This document shows positions 49,148 to 57,745 of a DNA stretch of 64,000 nt, piece after piece (position 1 is the first letter of the stretch; each line of letters begins with the position of its first letter). This stretch comes from an uncultured Gammaproteobacteria bacterium (GTDB taxonomy: Bacteria; Pseudomonadota; Gammaproteobacteria; Steroidobacterales; Woeseiaceae). A program made the position numbers and the translations under genes. The stretch covers positions 79,992 to 143,991 of the forward strand of contig CALBPI010000059.1 of NCBI GenBank assembly GCA_937899415.1, in the 5' to 3' direction. Below the pieces are notes generated by a model, which worked only from the letters and a program-made list of their open reading frames with translations, was not told the DNA's origin and made no database searches.

Positions 49148-49987
49148 GTGACTGACGAAACCGCGATCCTGGACCGATACGGCGTCATGGGCCATCCCGT
49201 TTCGCACAGCAAATCGCCCGTCATCCACACGCTCTTCGCCGAGCAGACGGACCAGCACCTGAAGTATGAATTGCTCGACGTCCCGCGCGACAAGCTGGAC
49301 ACGGCCGTGCGCCAGTTTCAGCGCAGCGGCGGCCGCGGCCTCAACATCACCGTGCCCCACAAGGCTCGCGTGGTGCGTCTCGTCGACGAGCTCTCCGAGG
49401 AAGCCAGTATCGCGGGCGCCGTGAACACACTCGTCATCGAGCCGGAACGTATTGTTGGTCACAACACCGACGGTGTCGGACTTGTACGCGACCTCATCAG
49501 CAACTGGGACTACTCCGTTGGCGGCAAGCGCATCCTGGTACTGGGTGCCGGAGGTGCCACGCAGGGCATCCTGGGCCCGCTGCTCGAGCTGTCACCTGAA
49601 GAGCTCGTCATCGCCAATCGGAATGTCGACAAGGCCAAGGCGCTGGCCGACCATTTCGGCACACTGGGTGAAGTCCGTGCCCTGAAATTTGGCGAGCTGC
49701 GTGACGGCGACACCTACGACCTGATCATCAATGCCACCTCGGCCGGGTTGCAGGGCGATACACCGCCGTTCCCACGCAACGCCATCGACAGACGTTCGAC
49801 AGCGTGCTACGACCTGGCTTACGCCCTCCGAACGACACCGTTCATCGCCTGGGCCCAGCAGATGGATGCCGCACGCACCCGCAGCGGCTGGGGCATGCTC
49901 ATCGAACAGGCGGCAGAGTCTTTCAGGCTCTGGCGTGGCGTCATGCCGGACACGGGCCCCGTCCTCAAGCAACTGCCCGTCACCTGA
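49148..49987 (+). CDS. aroE: Shikimate dehydrogenase
   Basis: Reduces dehydroshikimate with NADPH in aromatic amino acid synthesis. The GTG start gives 279 residues. The substrate-binding HSKSPVIH (with SxS variation), catalytic Lys in NITVPHKARV, Asp in GHNTDGVGL, and the NADP-binding LVLGAGGATQGILGPLLE with the NRNVDKA motif are all present. It sits near other shikimate-consuming trp genes only on the scale of the window. Confidence 0.96.
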   Translation: MTDETAILDRYGVMGHPVSHSKSPVIHTLFAEQTDQHLKYELLDVPRDKLDTAVRQFQRSGGRGLNITVPHKARVVRLVDELSEEASIAGAVNTLVIEPERIVGHNTDGVGLVRDLISNWDYSVGGKRILVLGAGGATQGILGPLLELSPEELVIANRNVDKAKALADHFGTLGEVRALKFGELRDGDTYDLIINATSAGLQGDTPPFPRNAIDRRSTACYDLAYALRTTPFIAWAQQMDAARTRSGWGMLIEQAAESFRLWRGVMPDTGPVLKQLPVT

Positions 49988-49992
49988 GCACC

Positions 49993-50011
49993 GGGCCCGG
50001 TTCTCGGGCCC
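49993..50011. other. Hairpin after aroE
   Basis: GGGCCCG (49993-49999) pairs with CGGGCCC (50005-50011) over 5 bases without a T-run; a second palindrome TGTCGCGACA is at 50034-50043. Possible 3'-end structure. Confidence 0.35.
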
Positions 50012-50135
50012 TAGACAGATAGTTCGACAGAGCTGTCGCGACAATGCGACAAAATCTGTGCATCCACCCTCAACCTGACGTCGAATCCGCGCTGGCAACC
50101 CAAACTCTGGTTGTCAGAATTTAAGGAGCGACCCA

Positions 50136-51497
50136 ATGATGAGGAAGTTTTTAGCCCCAGTGCTCGCGCTGGGTCTGCTGGCAGTAGCTGGCTGTGACGT
50201 GTTTGACGACGATGACGACAACGTCGTACTCGAGTCAGCAACGATCCGCGTCCTGCACGCATCGCCCGACGCGCCGGACGTCAACGTCCTGATCGACGGC
50301 GACACGTTCGTAGCCGGTGCCCCCTTCAAGGCCGGCACGGGCTTCAGTGTTGTCCGCCCGGGCAACTACAGCGTCCAGGTCGACGGCATCACGCCCGGCG
50401 GCACGGCGACGGTCATCTCGGCGGACATCACGCTCGACGCCGACACCGAAACCACGGTCATCGCCGTGGGCGGCGTCGCCAACATTGCACCGCTGCTCGT
50501 CACGAATGAGCGCAGCGCGGTCGCAGGTGGCAACTTCCGCGCTACGGTGGTGCACGCCGCACCCAACGCACCGGCTGTCGACGTTTACGTCACAGCACCT
50601 GGTGCGGACCTCTCGGCCAGCGCACCGCTGGGCAGCTTCTCATTCGAGGGCTCGCTGGGCCCCGTTGATGTGGCCGCTGGTGACTACCAGATCAGCGTCA
50701 CGGTGGCTGGCGATGCCACCGCCGTCGTCTTCGACAGTGGCACGATAACCATTCCCGACGGCGCCAACCTGCTGCTTGCTGCAGTTGAAAACACGGGCCC
50801 GGGTGCCTCGCCCATCAGCCTCGTCGTACTCGACGGCGCTGGTGCCAGCGAAATCCTCGACACCAACACGCCGGCCGCGCTTCGCGTCATCCACGCGTCG
50901 CCCGACGCACCGGCTGTCGACGTCGTCGTCAACGACGGCTTCGCAGCACCGCTGATCGAGGACCTCGAGTTCCCGAACCCCGCACCGAACGCCGTCGACT
51001 ACGTCGAAGTACCGGCTGCGGATTACAACGTCAAAGTCACGGTTGCCAACGACCCGGGCGTTATCGCCATCGACGCTGACCTGACGCTCGACGCTGGTGT
51101 GAACTACTCGGTCTACGCCGTCGACTTCCTGGCCAACATCGCGCCCCTCGTCCTCGTTGACGACCCGCGTGCGATCGCCACGGAAGCGCGCGTACGCATC
51201 GTGCACGCCTCGCCCACGGCACAGAACGTAGACATCTACGTCACGGCGCCGGGCACGGACATCGCGACGGTCGATCCGACATTCCCCGACGTACCGTTCC
51301 AGGCTGAGACGGGCTACACCCCGCTGGCCGGTGGCACGTACACGGTAACGGTCGTACCCGCGGGCACGACGACGGCAGCCATCGGCCCGATCGACATCAC
51401 GATCGCCGACGGCGGCGTCTACACGGCTATTGCCCGTGACCCGCTGCCGGGCTCGACGGACCTCGGGCTGATCCTGCTCGACGACTTCAACGACTAA
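50136..51497 (+). CDS. DUF4397 repeat lipoprotein
   Basis: A 453-residue lipoprotein (lipobox VAGC, Cys20) with an acidic run DDDDD just after the Cys, then four successive DUF4397 domains (about 115 residues each), each opening with a RVLHASPDAPDVNVLIDG-like line (at about 37, 135, 245 and 350). DUF4397 is beta-rich and common in cell-surface and exported proteins of marine bacteria; function not known. An AAGGAGCG ribosome-binding site and a strong terminator bracket the gene. Confidence 0.92.
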   Translation: MMRKFLAPVLALGLLAVAGCDVFDDDDDNVVLESATIRVLHASPDAPDVNVLIDGDTFVAGAPFKAGTGFSVVRPGNYSVQVDGITPGGTATVISADITLDADTETTVIAVGGVANIAPLLVTNERSAVAGGNFRATVVHAAPNAPAVDVYVTAPGADLSASAPLGSFSFEGSLGPVDVAAGDYQISVTVAGDATAVVFDSGTITIPDGANLLLAAVENTGPGASPISLVVLDGAGASEILDTNTPAALRVIHASPDAPAVDVVVNDGFAAPLIEDLEFPNPAPNAVDYVEVPAADYNVKVTVANDPGVIAIDADLTLDAGVNYSVYAVDFLANIAPLVLVDDPRAIATEARVRIVHASPTAQNVDIYVTAPGTDIATVDPTFPDVPFQAETGYTPLAGGTYTVTVVPAGTTTAAIGPIDITIADGGVYTAIARDPLPGSTDLGLILLDDFND

Positions 51498-51534
51498 GGT
51501 CGTGGTGCCGGCCTCGCTGCCGGCACGGTCGTAC

Positions 51535-51567
51535 AGGCCTCTTCGCTCCGGCGGGGAGGCCTTTTTT
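51535..51567 (+). terminator. Intrinsic terminator after the DUF4397 gene
   Basis: AGGCCTC (51535-51541) pairs with GAGGCCT (51556-51562), followed by a T-run. A second stem GTGCCGG/CCGGCAC (51505-51526) stands just before it. In the minus direction there is no U-tract, so it mainly serves the plus-strand gene. Confidence 0.9.
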
Positions 51568-51572
51568 GTGCG

Positions 51573-52922
51573 CTAGCGCATCGTGACGAATTCTTCGGCG
51601 CTCGTCGGGTGAATGGCTACCGTGTCGTCAAAGTCGCGCTTGGTCGCACCCATGCGCAGCGCCACCGCAAATCCCTGCAGCATCTCGTCGGCACCGTCGC
51701 CAAACACGTGGCAGCCCACGATGCGCTCGTCCTCACCCACGCAGACCAGTTTCATGGCAGCGTGGCGCTTCTCGGAGCCCAGCGCATAGCGCATGGGCGT
51801 GAAGCCCGAGGTGTAGATGCGCACGGCGTCACCGTGTTCGGCGCGCGCTTCGGCTTCGGTCATGCCCACCGTGCCCGTGGCCGGATGCGTGAAGACCACG
51901 GTGGCGATGTTCTCGTAGTCGAGGCGGCGGTCGGCCATGCCGCCCCAGAGCCGATCAGAAAGCCGGCGACCCGCCGCGATCGCGACGGGCGTGAGCGCGA
52001 CGGCACCCGTGACGTCGCCCAGCGCGAAGATGTGCGGCACCGTGGTTTGCTGCCAGGCGTCGGCGGGCACGAAACCGTCTGCATCGGCCTCCAGGCCGGC
52101 CGCCGCCAGATTCAGATCGTCGGTCGCTGCGGCGCGGCCAATGGCCCAGATGACGCAGTCGAGTCGCTCGAAGGCACGACCATCCTCGGTCTCGAGGGTC
52201 AGCCCGTCAGATGTCTTCTTTAACGATGTGGGTACCGCGTGCTGCTCGACGGTTATGCCGTCCGCCGCCAGCGCACCGGCCACCTCTTCACGCAGCATCT
52301 CGTCGAAGCTTCGCAGCACCCCGTCGAAGCGCGTGAGGATCGTCACCTCGGCCCCCAGGGCCTGCAGGACACCACCAAGCTCGACGGCCACGTAGCCGCT
52401 GCCGGCGATAGCGATGCGCTTGGGCATGTGCTCGAGCTCAAAGAATCCGTCGGAGGTGATGCCGAGCGCGGCACCCGGCAGGTCGGGCCAGCGCGGAAAA
52501 CCGCCCGTCGCGATCGTGATGCGCTCGGCCGTGTAGCGGCGACCATTGGCTTCGACCGTGTTGGGGTCGACGAAGTGCGCGCGGCCGTCAATGACCTCAA
52601 TGTCCTTGCTTGATAAGTTGCGGGCGTAGATGTCATTGAGGCGGCGCACGTAGGCGTCGCGCGCCGTCTTGAGCGTCGACCAGTCGTGATCGGACGCGTG
52701 TGGCGCGAACCCATACGACGGTGCCAGCGCGCCTTCGTGGACGATGCTGGCCGCATACCACATGACCTTCTTGGGCACGCAGCCCACGTTCACGCAAGTA
52801 CCGCCCAGAGGTCCCGATTCAAAGACAAGAACCCGGGCGCCGTGCTGCGCTGCACGTTGTGCGTGGGCCAGGCCGCCGCTGCCGCCACCGATAACAATCA
52901 GGTCGTAGTCGTAACTCATCAT
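51573..52922 (-). CDS. gorA: Glutathione-disulfide reductase
   Basis: Reduces glutathione disulfide with NADPH. Starting at the paired ATGs near 52922 gives 449 residues (E. coli 450). The FAD-binding IGGGSGGLAHAQRAA, the redox disulfide Cys43/Cys48 (GGTCVNVGCVPK), NADPH-binding GSGYVAVELGGVLQALG with TRFDGVLR arginines, and the C-terminal IHPTSAEE with catalytic His are present. The longer frame to 52961 is not supported. It diverges from prlC. Confidence 0.95.
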   Translation of the reverse strand: MMSYDYDLIVIGGGSGGLAHAQRAAQHGARVLVFESGPLGGTCVNVGCVPKKVMWYAASIVHEGALAPSYGFAPHASDHDWSTLKTARDAYVRRLNDIYARNLSSKDIEVIDGRAHFVDPNTVEANGRRYTAERITIATGGFPRWPDLPGAALGITSDGFFELEHMPKRIAIAGSGYVAVELGGVLQALGAEVTILTRFDGVLRSFDEMLREEVAGALAADGITVEQHAVPTSLKKTSDGLTLETEDGRAFERLDCVIWAIGRAAATDDLNLAAAGLEADADGFVPADAWQQTTVPHIFALGDVTGAVALTPVAIAAGRRLSDRLWGGMADRRLDYENIATVVFTHPATGTVGMTEAEARAEHGDAVRIYTSGFTPMRYALGSEKRHAAMKLVCVGEDERIVGCHVFGDGADEMLQGFAVALRMGATKRDFDDTVAIHPTSAEEFVTMR

Positions 52923-52960
52923 TCGTCTTTTTCGAACCCGGCTGAAGCGCCGAGAACGCA

Positions 52961-52969
52961 TGCTACACT
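52961..52969 (+). promoter_or_regulatory. Candidate extended -10 promoter for prlC
   Basis: TG-C-TACACT lies in the short divergent gap between gorA and prlC and would place the start near 52976, about 25 bases before the prlC ATG. Confidence 0.4.
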
Positions 52970-53000
52970 CCGAAGCGTTTTAGCTTAAATCCGTCGTCAC

Positions 53001-55031
53001 ATGCCGCCTTCCACAACGCAGGACGCGTTCCCGGGCCTGCCAGATTTCGACTCGATCACCGCGACGGATATCGTGCCTTTGACCGAAGCCCTCATCGCGC
53101 GCAGCCGTGAGCGCGTAGCGGCACTCGAGGCACTCGACTCCCCGGACTTCGACAGCTTCGTCGTGCCCTTTGAAGAGCTACGCCACGACGTGTCGCGCAC
53201 CTGGTCGCCCGTGTCGCACCTGCAGATGGTGCGCAACAGCGAGATCTGGCAGACCCATTACCTCGAGGCGCTCGGCCTGTTGGCGGCCTTCCAGTCCGAG
53301 CTGGCCCAGAACACCCGGTTGTTCACGACTTTCGAGACACTGCATAACGCGCTTGAAGCGGACGCCGACCACGAGCAGCGCGCGTTGCTCGAACACGCGT
53401 TGCGCGACTTCAGGCTTGCCGGCGTGGCGCTCAGTGACGACGACAAGGCGCGCTTTCGGGCGCTGTCGCAAGCGCTGTCCGAAGACCAGGCCAGTTTCTC
53501 CAGCAACCTGCAGCAAAGCGGCGATGCCTGGCACTGGCACACCAACGACGCCGATGACGTTGCCAGCATCCCCGATACGTTCCTGGCAGCCGCGGCACGC
53601 GCCGCTGAGCAAGCCGGGCGCGACGGCTGGGTCTTCGACCTGGCACAGCCCACCTACATGGCCGTCATGACCCATGCCCGCTCGCGCGACACGCGCAAGC
53701 GCTTCTACACGGCCTGGCTGACGCGTGCCGCCGATACCGGCCCGCACGATGCGAAGTGGAACAACGCGGCCCTGATGTCGCGCATCCTGGGCCACCGCAC
53801 CGAAATGGCGCAGCTGCTTGGCTTCGACAATTACGCCGAATACTCACTGGCACCGAAAATGGCCGGCAGCGTCGATGAGGTCGTCGGCTTCCTGAAGGAC
53901 CTCGCACAACGCAGCATGCCGACAGCGCACCGCGAGCTCGCCGAGCTTCAACTGCTGGCCGGTCACGAGCTTGCGCCCTGGGACCTCGCCTTCTACAGCG
54001 AGCGCCTGCGCGAGCAGCACTACGCGATCTCCGAAGAGCAGGTTCGCCCCTACTTCCCCGCCGGTCGTGTCATGGACGGCTTATTCGGCCTTGCCGAGCG
54101 CCTGTTCGGACTCTCGCTCGAACGCAGTGAAGCACCTTCGGTCTGGCACGACAGTGTTGAGTTCATCGTCGTGCGGGATGCCGGCGGCGAGATCATGGGC
54201 AGCTTTTACACCGACCTCTATGCGCGCGCCGGGAAACGCGCAGGCGCCTGGATCGACGAGTGCATCGTGAGAAAGGCCCTGCCCGACAGCAGCGCACTGC
54301 CCGTCGGTTACCTCGTCTGCAATTTCCCGCCCGAGCAGCCCGATGCGCCCTCGCTGCTGACGCACGATGAAGTGGTAACGCTGTTCCACGAGTTCGGGCA
54401 CATGCTGCACCACCTGCTCACCAGGGTCGGCTACCCGAGTATCGCGGGCATCAACGGCGTGCCCTGGGACGCCGTCGAGCTGCCCAGCCAGTTTCTCGAG
54501 AACTTTGCCTGGCAATACGATGTGTTGCGCCAGTGCTCCGGCCACTATCAGGACGACACACCACTACCCCGCGTTATCTTCGACCGGCTCGCCGCTGCAC
54601 GTAATGCCGGCGCGGGTCTCCGCATGCTGCGCCAGCTCGAATTCTCACTGTTCGATTTCCAGCTACACGCGCGCAGCGACGCGGCCGAGCCTGGCGTGTT
54701 GGAAGCCGTACGAGATGGGACGCGTGCCGACGTCGCGCTGGTGCCGCCGCCCGAGTGGGTGCGCTTCGAGAACGGCTTCGCGCACATCTTCGCGGGCGGG
54801 TATGCGGCGGGTTACTACAGCTACAAGTGGGCCGAGGTACTCGCAGCCGATGCCTTCGCCGCATTTGATGAGGCGGGCGACGTGTTCGATCCGGGCACGG
54901 CTGGGCGATTCCGCCAGCACATCCTCGAGGTCGGCGGCAGCCGCGACATTCACCACGCTTATGTCGCATTCCGCGGCCGAACGCCGCGCATCGACGCGTT
55001 GTTGCAGCAACACGGCATCGAAGCCGCCTGA
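53001..55031 (+). CDS. prlC: Oligopeptidase A (M3 metallopeptidase)
   Basis: Cytoplasmic zinc endopeptidase degrading signal peptides and short peptides (676 residues; E. coli 680). The zinc motif HEFGH at His463-His467 (VTLFHEFGHMLHHLLT) and the downstream Glu in ELPSQFLENFAWQ are intact, and the C-terminal GYAAGYYSYKWAEVLAADAF segment is typical. It follows an extended -10 element and overlaps nothing. Confidence 0.97.
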   Translation: MPPSTTQDAFPGLPDFDSITATDIVPLTEALIARSRERVAALEALDSPDFDSFVVPFEELRHDVSRTWSPVSHLQMVRNSEIWQTHYLEALGLLAAFQSELAQNTRLFTTFETLHNALEADADHEQRALLEHALRDFRLAGVALSDDDKARFRALSQALSEDQASFSSNLQQSGDAWHWHTNDADDVASIPDTFLAAAARAAEQAGRDGWVFDLAQPTYMAVMTHARSRDTRKRFYTAWLTRAADTGPHDAKWNNAALMSRILGHRTEMAQLLGFDNYAEYSLAPKMAGSVDEVVGFLKDLAQRSMPTAHRELAELQLLAGHELAPWDLAFYSERLREQHYAISEEQVRPYFPAGRVMDGLFGLAERLFGLSLERSEAPSVWHDSVEFIVVRDAGGEIMGSFYTDLYARAGKRAGAWIDECIVRKALPDSSALPVGYLVCNFPPEQPDAPSLLTHDEVVTLFHEFGHMLHHLLTRVGYPSIAGINGVPWDAVELPSQFLENFAWQYDVLRQCSGHYQDDTPLPRVIFDRLAAARNAGAGLRMLRQLEFSLFDFQLHARSDAAEPGVLEAVRDGTRADVALVPPPEWVRFENGFAHIFAGGYAAGYYSYKWAEVLAADAFAAFDEAGDVFDPGTAGRFRQHILEVGGSRDIHHAYVAFRGRTPRIDALLQQHGIEAA

Positions 55032-55114
55032 CGCGCACCCTCCCGGCTGGCGCCGGGCCGGGACGCTGCCGTACACTGGGTCGATTCGACAGAAGTTCAG
55101 GTTCGACCCGATAC

Positions 55115-56164
55115 GTGCCTAAAGAACTCGACAACAGCGCACCGCGCATGCGCCCGTTGCGGGACCGCCGCAACAATTACGACGTCACCGACGAGGTGGA
55201 CGTGTCGTCCATGGCGGCCGTTCGCGACGCCGTCGGGGCCTTGTTCCTCGAGAGCTATCCCGAGGCCGCCTACGACCGGATCTGGCTCGCCTTCCACGAT
55301 TTCGAGCGCCTGTTCACGGGCCGCATGCCCGACTACCACGGCTGCGACACAACCTACCACGACGTCCAGCACACGCTCGATATGACGCTGGCCGTGGCCC
55401 GGCTTGTTGCCGGCTACGAGCGCAGCGTCGGTGCCGATCGCTCACTGGGCCCCGCACGCGCGGAACTCGCGCTGATCATCTCGCTGTTTCACGACGCGGG
55501 TTACATCCGCCACATGCAGCGCGACTCCGACGTTCGCAACGGCGCGCACTACACGCGAATTCACGTCTCGCGCAGCGCCGAGTTTTTGCGCAGCTACCTG
55601 AACCGTATTGGACTCGGTCACAGCGCCGACCGGGCCGCCGAGATCGTGCACTTCACGGGCTACGAGATCGACCTCAAGCGGCTCAACGTGCCCGACCCGC
55701 GCGATATCCGGCTGGGCTGCATTATCGGCACGGGCGACTTGCTCGCGCAGATGGCCGATCGCTGCTACCTCGAGAAGTGTCGCGACCGCTTGTACGAGGA
55801 ATTCGTCATCGGCGGCATCGCCATGCCCATCGGCGACGACGGTGACCCTGACGTCCGCTACGAATCGGGTGAAGACCTGCTGCGCAAGACGCCGGGCTTT
55901 TTCAAGGACGGCGCCCAGCGCAGGCTCGACGCCGAATTCGACCGTACCTACCGCTTCATCGAACCGCTGTACGACGGCCGCAACCCCTACATCGAGTCCA
56001 TCAATCGCAACATGCGTTACCTGCAGTGTGTGATCGACACGGGTAACTGGGCAGGCCTGCGCCGCCAGCCGCCCGTCTACGTTGGGGAACCCGACTCCTC
56101 GGAGAGCATGCGCGTGCTCGTGGATGAGTTGCGCGACGCCGTCGCGCGGGAACAGGTCGCCTGA
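55115..56164 (+). CDS. HD-superfamily phosphohydrolase
   Basis: A 349-residue cytoplasmic protein of the HD metal-dependent phosphohydrolase superfamily. Metal-binding residues are visible at YHDVQHTLDM (His82, His86) and LFHDAGY (His126, Asp127), the spacing seen in proteins related to cyclic-nucleotide phosphodiesterases. It lacks GYP features. Substrate is unknown. The GTG start at 55115 is the longest; an ATG at 55148 gives a shorter alternative. Its stop lies 4 bases before the convergent panD. Confidence 0.85.
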   Translation: MPKELDNSAPRMRPLRDRRNNYDVTDEVDVSSMAAVRDAVGALFLESYPEAAYDRIWLAFHDFERLFTGRMPDYHGCDTTYHDVQHTLDMTLAVARLVAGYERSVGADRSLGPARAELALIISLFHDAGYIRHMQRDSDVRNGAHYTRIHVSRSAEFLRSYLNRIGLGHSADRAAEIVHFTGYEIDLKRLNVPDPRDIRLGCIIGTGDLLAQMADRCYLEKCRDRLYEEFVIGGIAMPIGDDGDPDVRYESGEDLLRKTPGFFKDGAQRRLDAEFDRTYRFIEPLYDGRNPYIESINRNMRYLQCVIDTGNWAGLRRQPPVYVGEPDSSESMRVLVDELRDAVAREQVA

Positions 56165-56168
56165 GCCG

Positions 56169-56534
56169 TCAGACGACGGTGCGCGGCATCTCGGTCAGGT
56201 AACGCACGAAGCGATTGCGCTCATCCACGAGAATGGCGCACGGATCGAGCGGCCGGTCCGTGAGTTCGAAGGCCATGATGATGAGCTCTTCACCTTCGCT
56301 GATCAGGTGCGCGGCGGCACCGTTCATGCAGATCACGCCCGAGTCCCGCTCGCCGGCAATGATGTAGGTTTCAAGGCGCGCGCCCGACGTGTTCGACACG
56401 ACGAGCACCTTTTCGTTTTCCCACATACCCGCGCGTTCGATGAGGGCACGGTCAATCGTGATACTACCCACGTAGTTCACGTCGGCCTCGGTGACCCGGG
56501 CCTTGTGGATTTTGGAACGCATTACCCAACGCAC
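56169..56534 (-). CDS. panD: Aspartate 1-decarboxylase
   Basis: Makes beta-alanine for pantothenate. A 121-residue proenzyme with the self-cleavage site Gly23-Ser24 (YVGSITID), which yields the pyruvoyl cofactor; the N-terminus matches other PanD proteins within one residue. A TACAAT at 56639-56644 on the minus strand is a candidate -10 element. Not part of the trp operon for certain; the 135-base gap separates it from the DUF2007 gene. Confidence 0.97.
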   Translation of the reverse strand: MRWVMRSKIHKARVTEADVNYVGSITIDRALIERAGMWENEKVLVVSNTSGARLETYIIAGERDSGVICMNGAAAHLISEGEELIIMAFELTDRPLDPCAILVDERNRFVRYLTEMPRTVV

Positions 56535-56669
56535 GGCGTTGACTCCAGTCTTCGTGATGCGCGCACGCCCGAGGGCTTTGGCTCCGGGCCGCCGGCCTGC
56601 CCATTCGGGGGGCCTTAGCGCTGCGCAAAAGGGCCGCTATTGTAGCCGATCGCTGCGCCGCGGGGCGCC

Positions 56670-56978
56670 TCAGCGGCTATCGGGTCGGCCGCACTGCCAG
56701 CAGGCGGCAAACTGCGGCTCATTCTCTGCGCTGCAATTGCTGCAATGCCAGGGGTCGCCGGCCACGGGTGCCGCGCGGGCCTCCTCGATGATCTCGAGCG
56801 CCCGCTGGGCGTCGAGCGGCTTGACCCAGAGCTGCGGCCAGACTTCCGTGAACGGCACTTCGCCGAGCACGCCACCAAGACTCTGGTTGCGGATTTCGGC
56901 GCGTATGCCTTCGGCTTCGAGCACGTTGCGGTAGTGCGCCACCGTCACGAGGTTGTCAGCCGTGAAGACCTTTTTCAC
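56670..56978 (-). CDS. DUF2007 protein with C-terminal zinc ribbon
   Basis: A 102-residue protein starting at a GTG that overlaps the trpA stop (GTGA). The N-terminal part (KKVFTADNLVTVAHYRNVLEAEGIRAEIRN) is the DUF2007 signal-transducing-like fold, and the C-terminal CSNCSAENEPQFAACWQCG has four cysteines for zinc. Function unknown. As the last gene of the trp transcript, it may have a metabolic or sensory link, but this is only position-based. Confidence 0.88.
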   Translation of the reverse strand: MKKVFTADNLVTVAHYRNVLEAEGIRAEIRNQSLGGVLGEVPFTEVWPQLWVKPLDAQRALEIIEEARAAPVAGDPWHCSNCSAENEPQFAACWQCGRPDSR

Positions 56979-57745
56979 GGCGTCCGCAGCGCGGCCAGAA
57001 ATGCACGCGGATCGTCGCCGCGCTCGAGCACCTCTACGAGCGCCGAACCGACGATGACACCGGCCGCCGCCCCCGCCAGCCGCTCGACGTCGGCGCGAGA
57101 GCGAATCCCAAACCCGGCGCAGACCGGCAGGCTCGAGACCTCGCTCACGTTCTCGAGGTAGTCCGTGACTTCGGCAGGCAACTCGGCGCCGCCACCCGTA
57201 ATTCCTGTGATCGTGACGGCGTAGACGAAGCCCCGGCTCTCTCTGCACAACGTTTCCAGCCTGTCGGCCGGCGTGGCGGGTGTCACAAGCTGCACCAGCC
57301 CGATGCCGTGGGCCTGCATGGCCTCACGGAACGCTGCTGATTCCTCGAAGGGCAGGTCGGGCACGATGAAGCCGCAAACGCCGGCCTTGAGCGCGGCCGC
57401 GCCCAGTTCGTCGTAGCCGTAGGCCAGCAAGGGGTTCAGGTAGGACATGAGCACGAGCGGCGTGTCGATGTCCTCGCGATGCTCCGTGAGCGTCTCGAGA
57501 ATCCACCGCAGGCTTACGCCTTTCTCAATGGCCGCGAAACTGGAACGTTGAATCGTCATGCCGTCCGCCATCGGATCCGAGAACGGGACCCCGATCTCGA
57601 CGACGTCGGCGTGCTCGGCAACGGCATGCAGCGTTTCGATGAACGTGTCCGGCTCGGGGTAGCCGGCCGTCATGAACGGCACGAGTGCGCCGCCCTCTGC
57701 GGCACCCCTCTGCAGTGCCTCCGTGATGCGTTCATGCGCCTGCAT
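56975..57745 (-). CDS. trpA: Tryptophan synthase alpha subunit
   Basis: Cleaves indole-3-glycerol phosphate to indole. The ATG at 57745 gives 256 residues; catalytic Glu50 (VVEIGVPFSDP) and Asp61 (MADGMTIQ) are present, as is the phosphate-binding GFGIRSRADV and GSALVE. It overlaps trpB by 14 bases and the DUF2007 gene by 4. Confidence 0.97.
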   Translation of the reverse strand: MQAHERITEALQRGAAEGGALVPFMTAGYPEPDTFIETLHAVAEHADVVEIGVPFSDPMADGMTIQRSSFAAIEKGVSLRWILETLTEHREDIDTPLVLMSYLNPLLAYGYDELGAAALKAGVCGFIVPDLPFEESAAFREAMQAHGIGLVQLVTPATPADRLETLCRESRGFVYAVTITGITGGGAELPAEVTDYLENVSEVSSLPVCAGFGIRSRADVERLAGAAAGVIVGSALVEVLERGDDPRAFLAALRTP

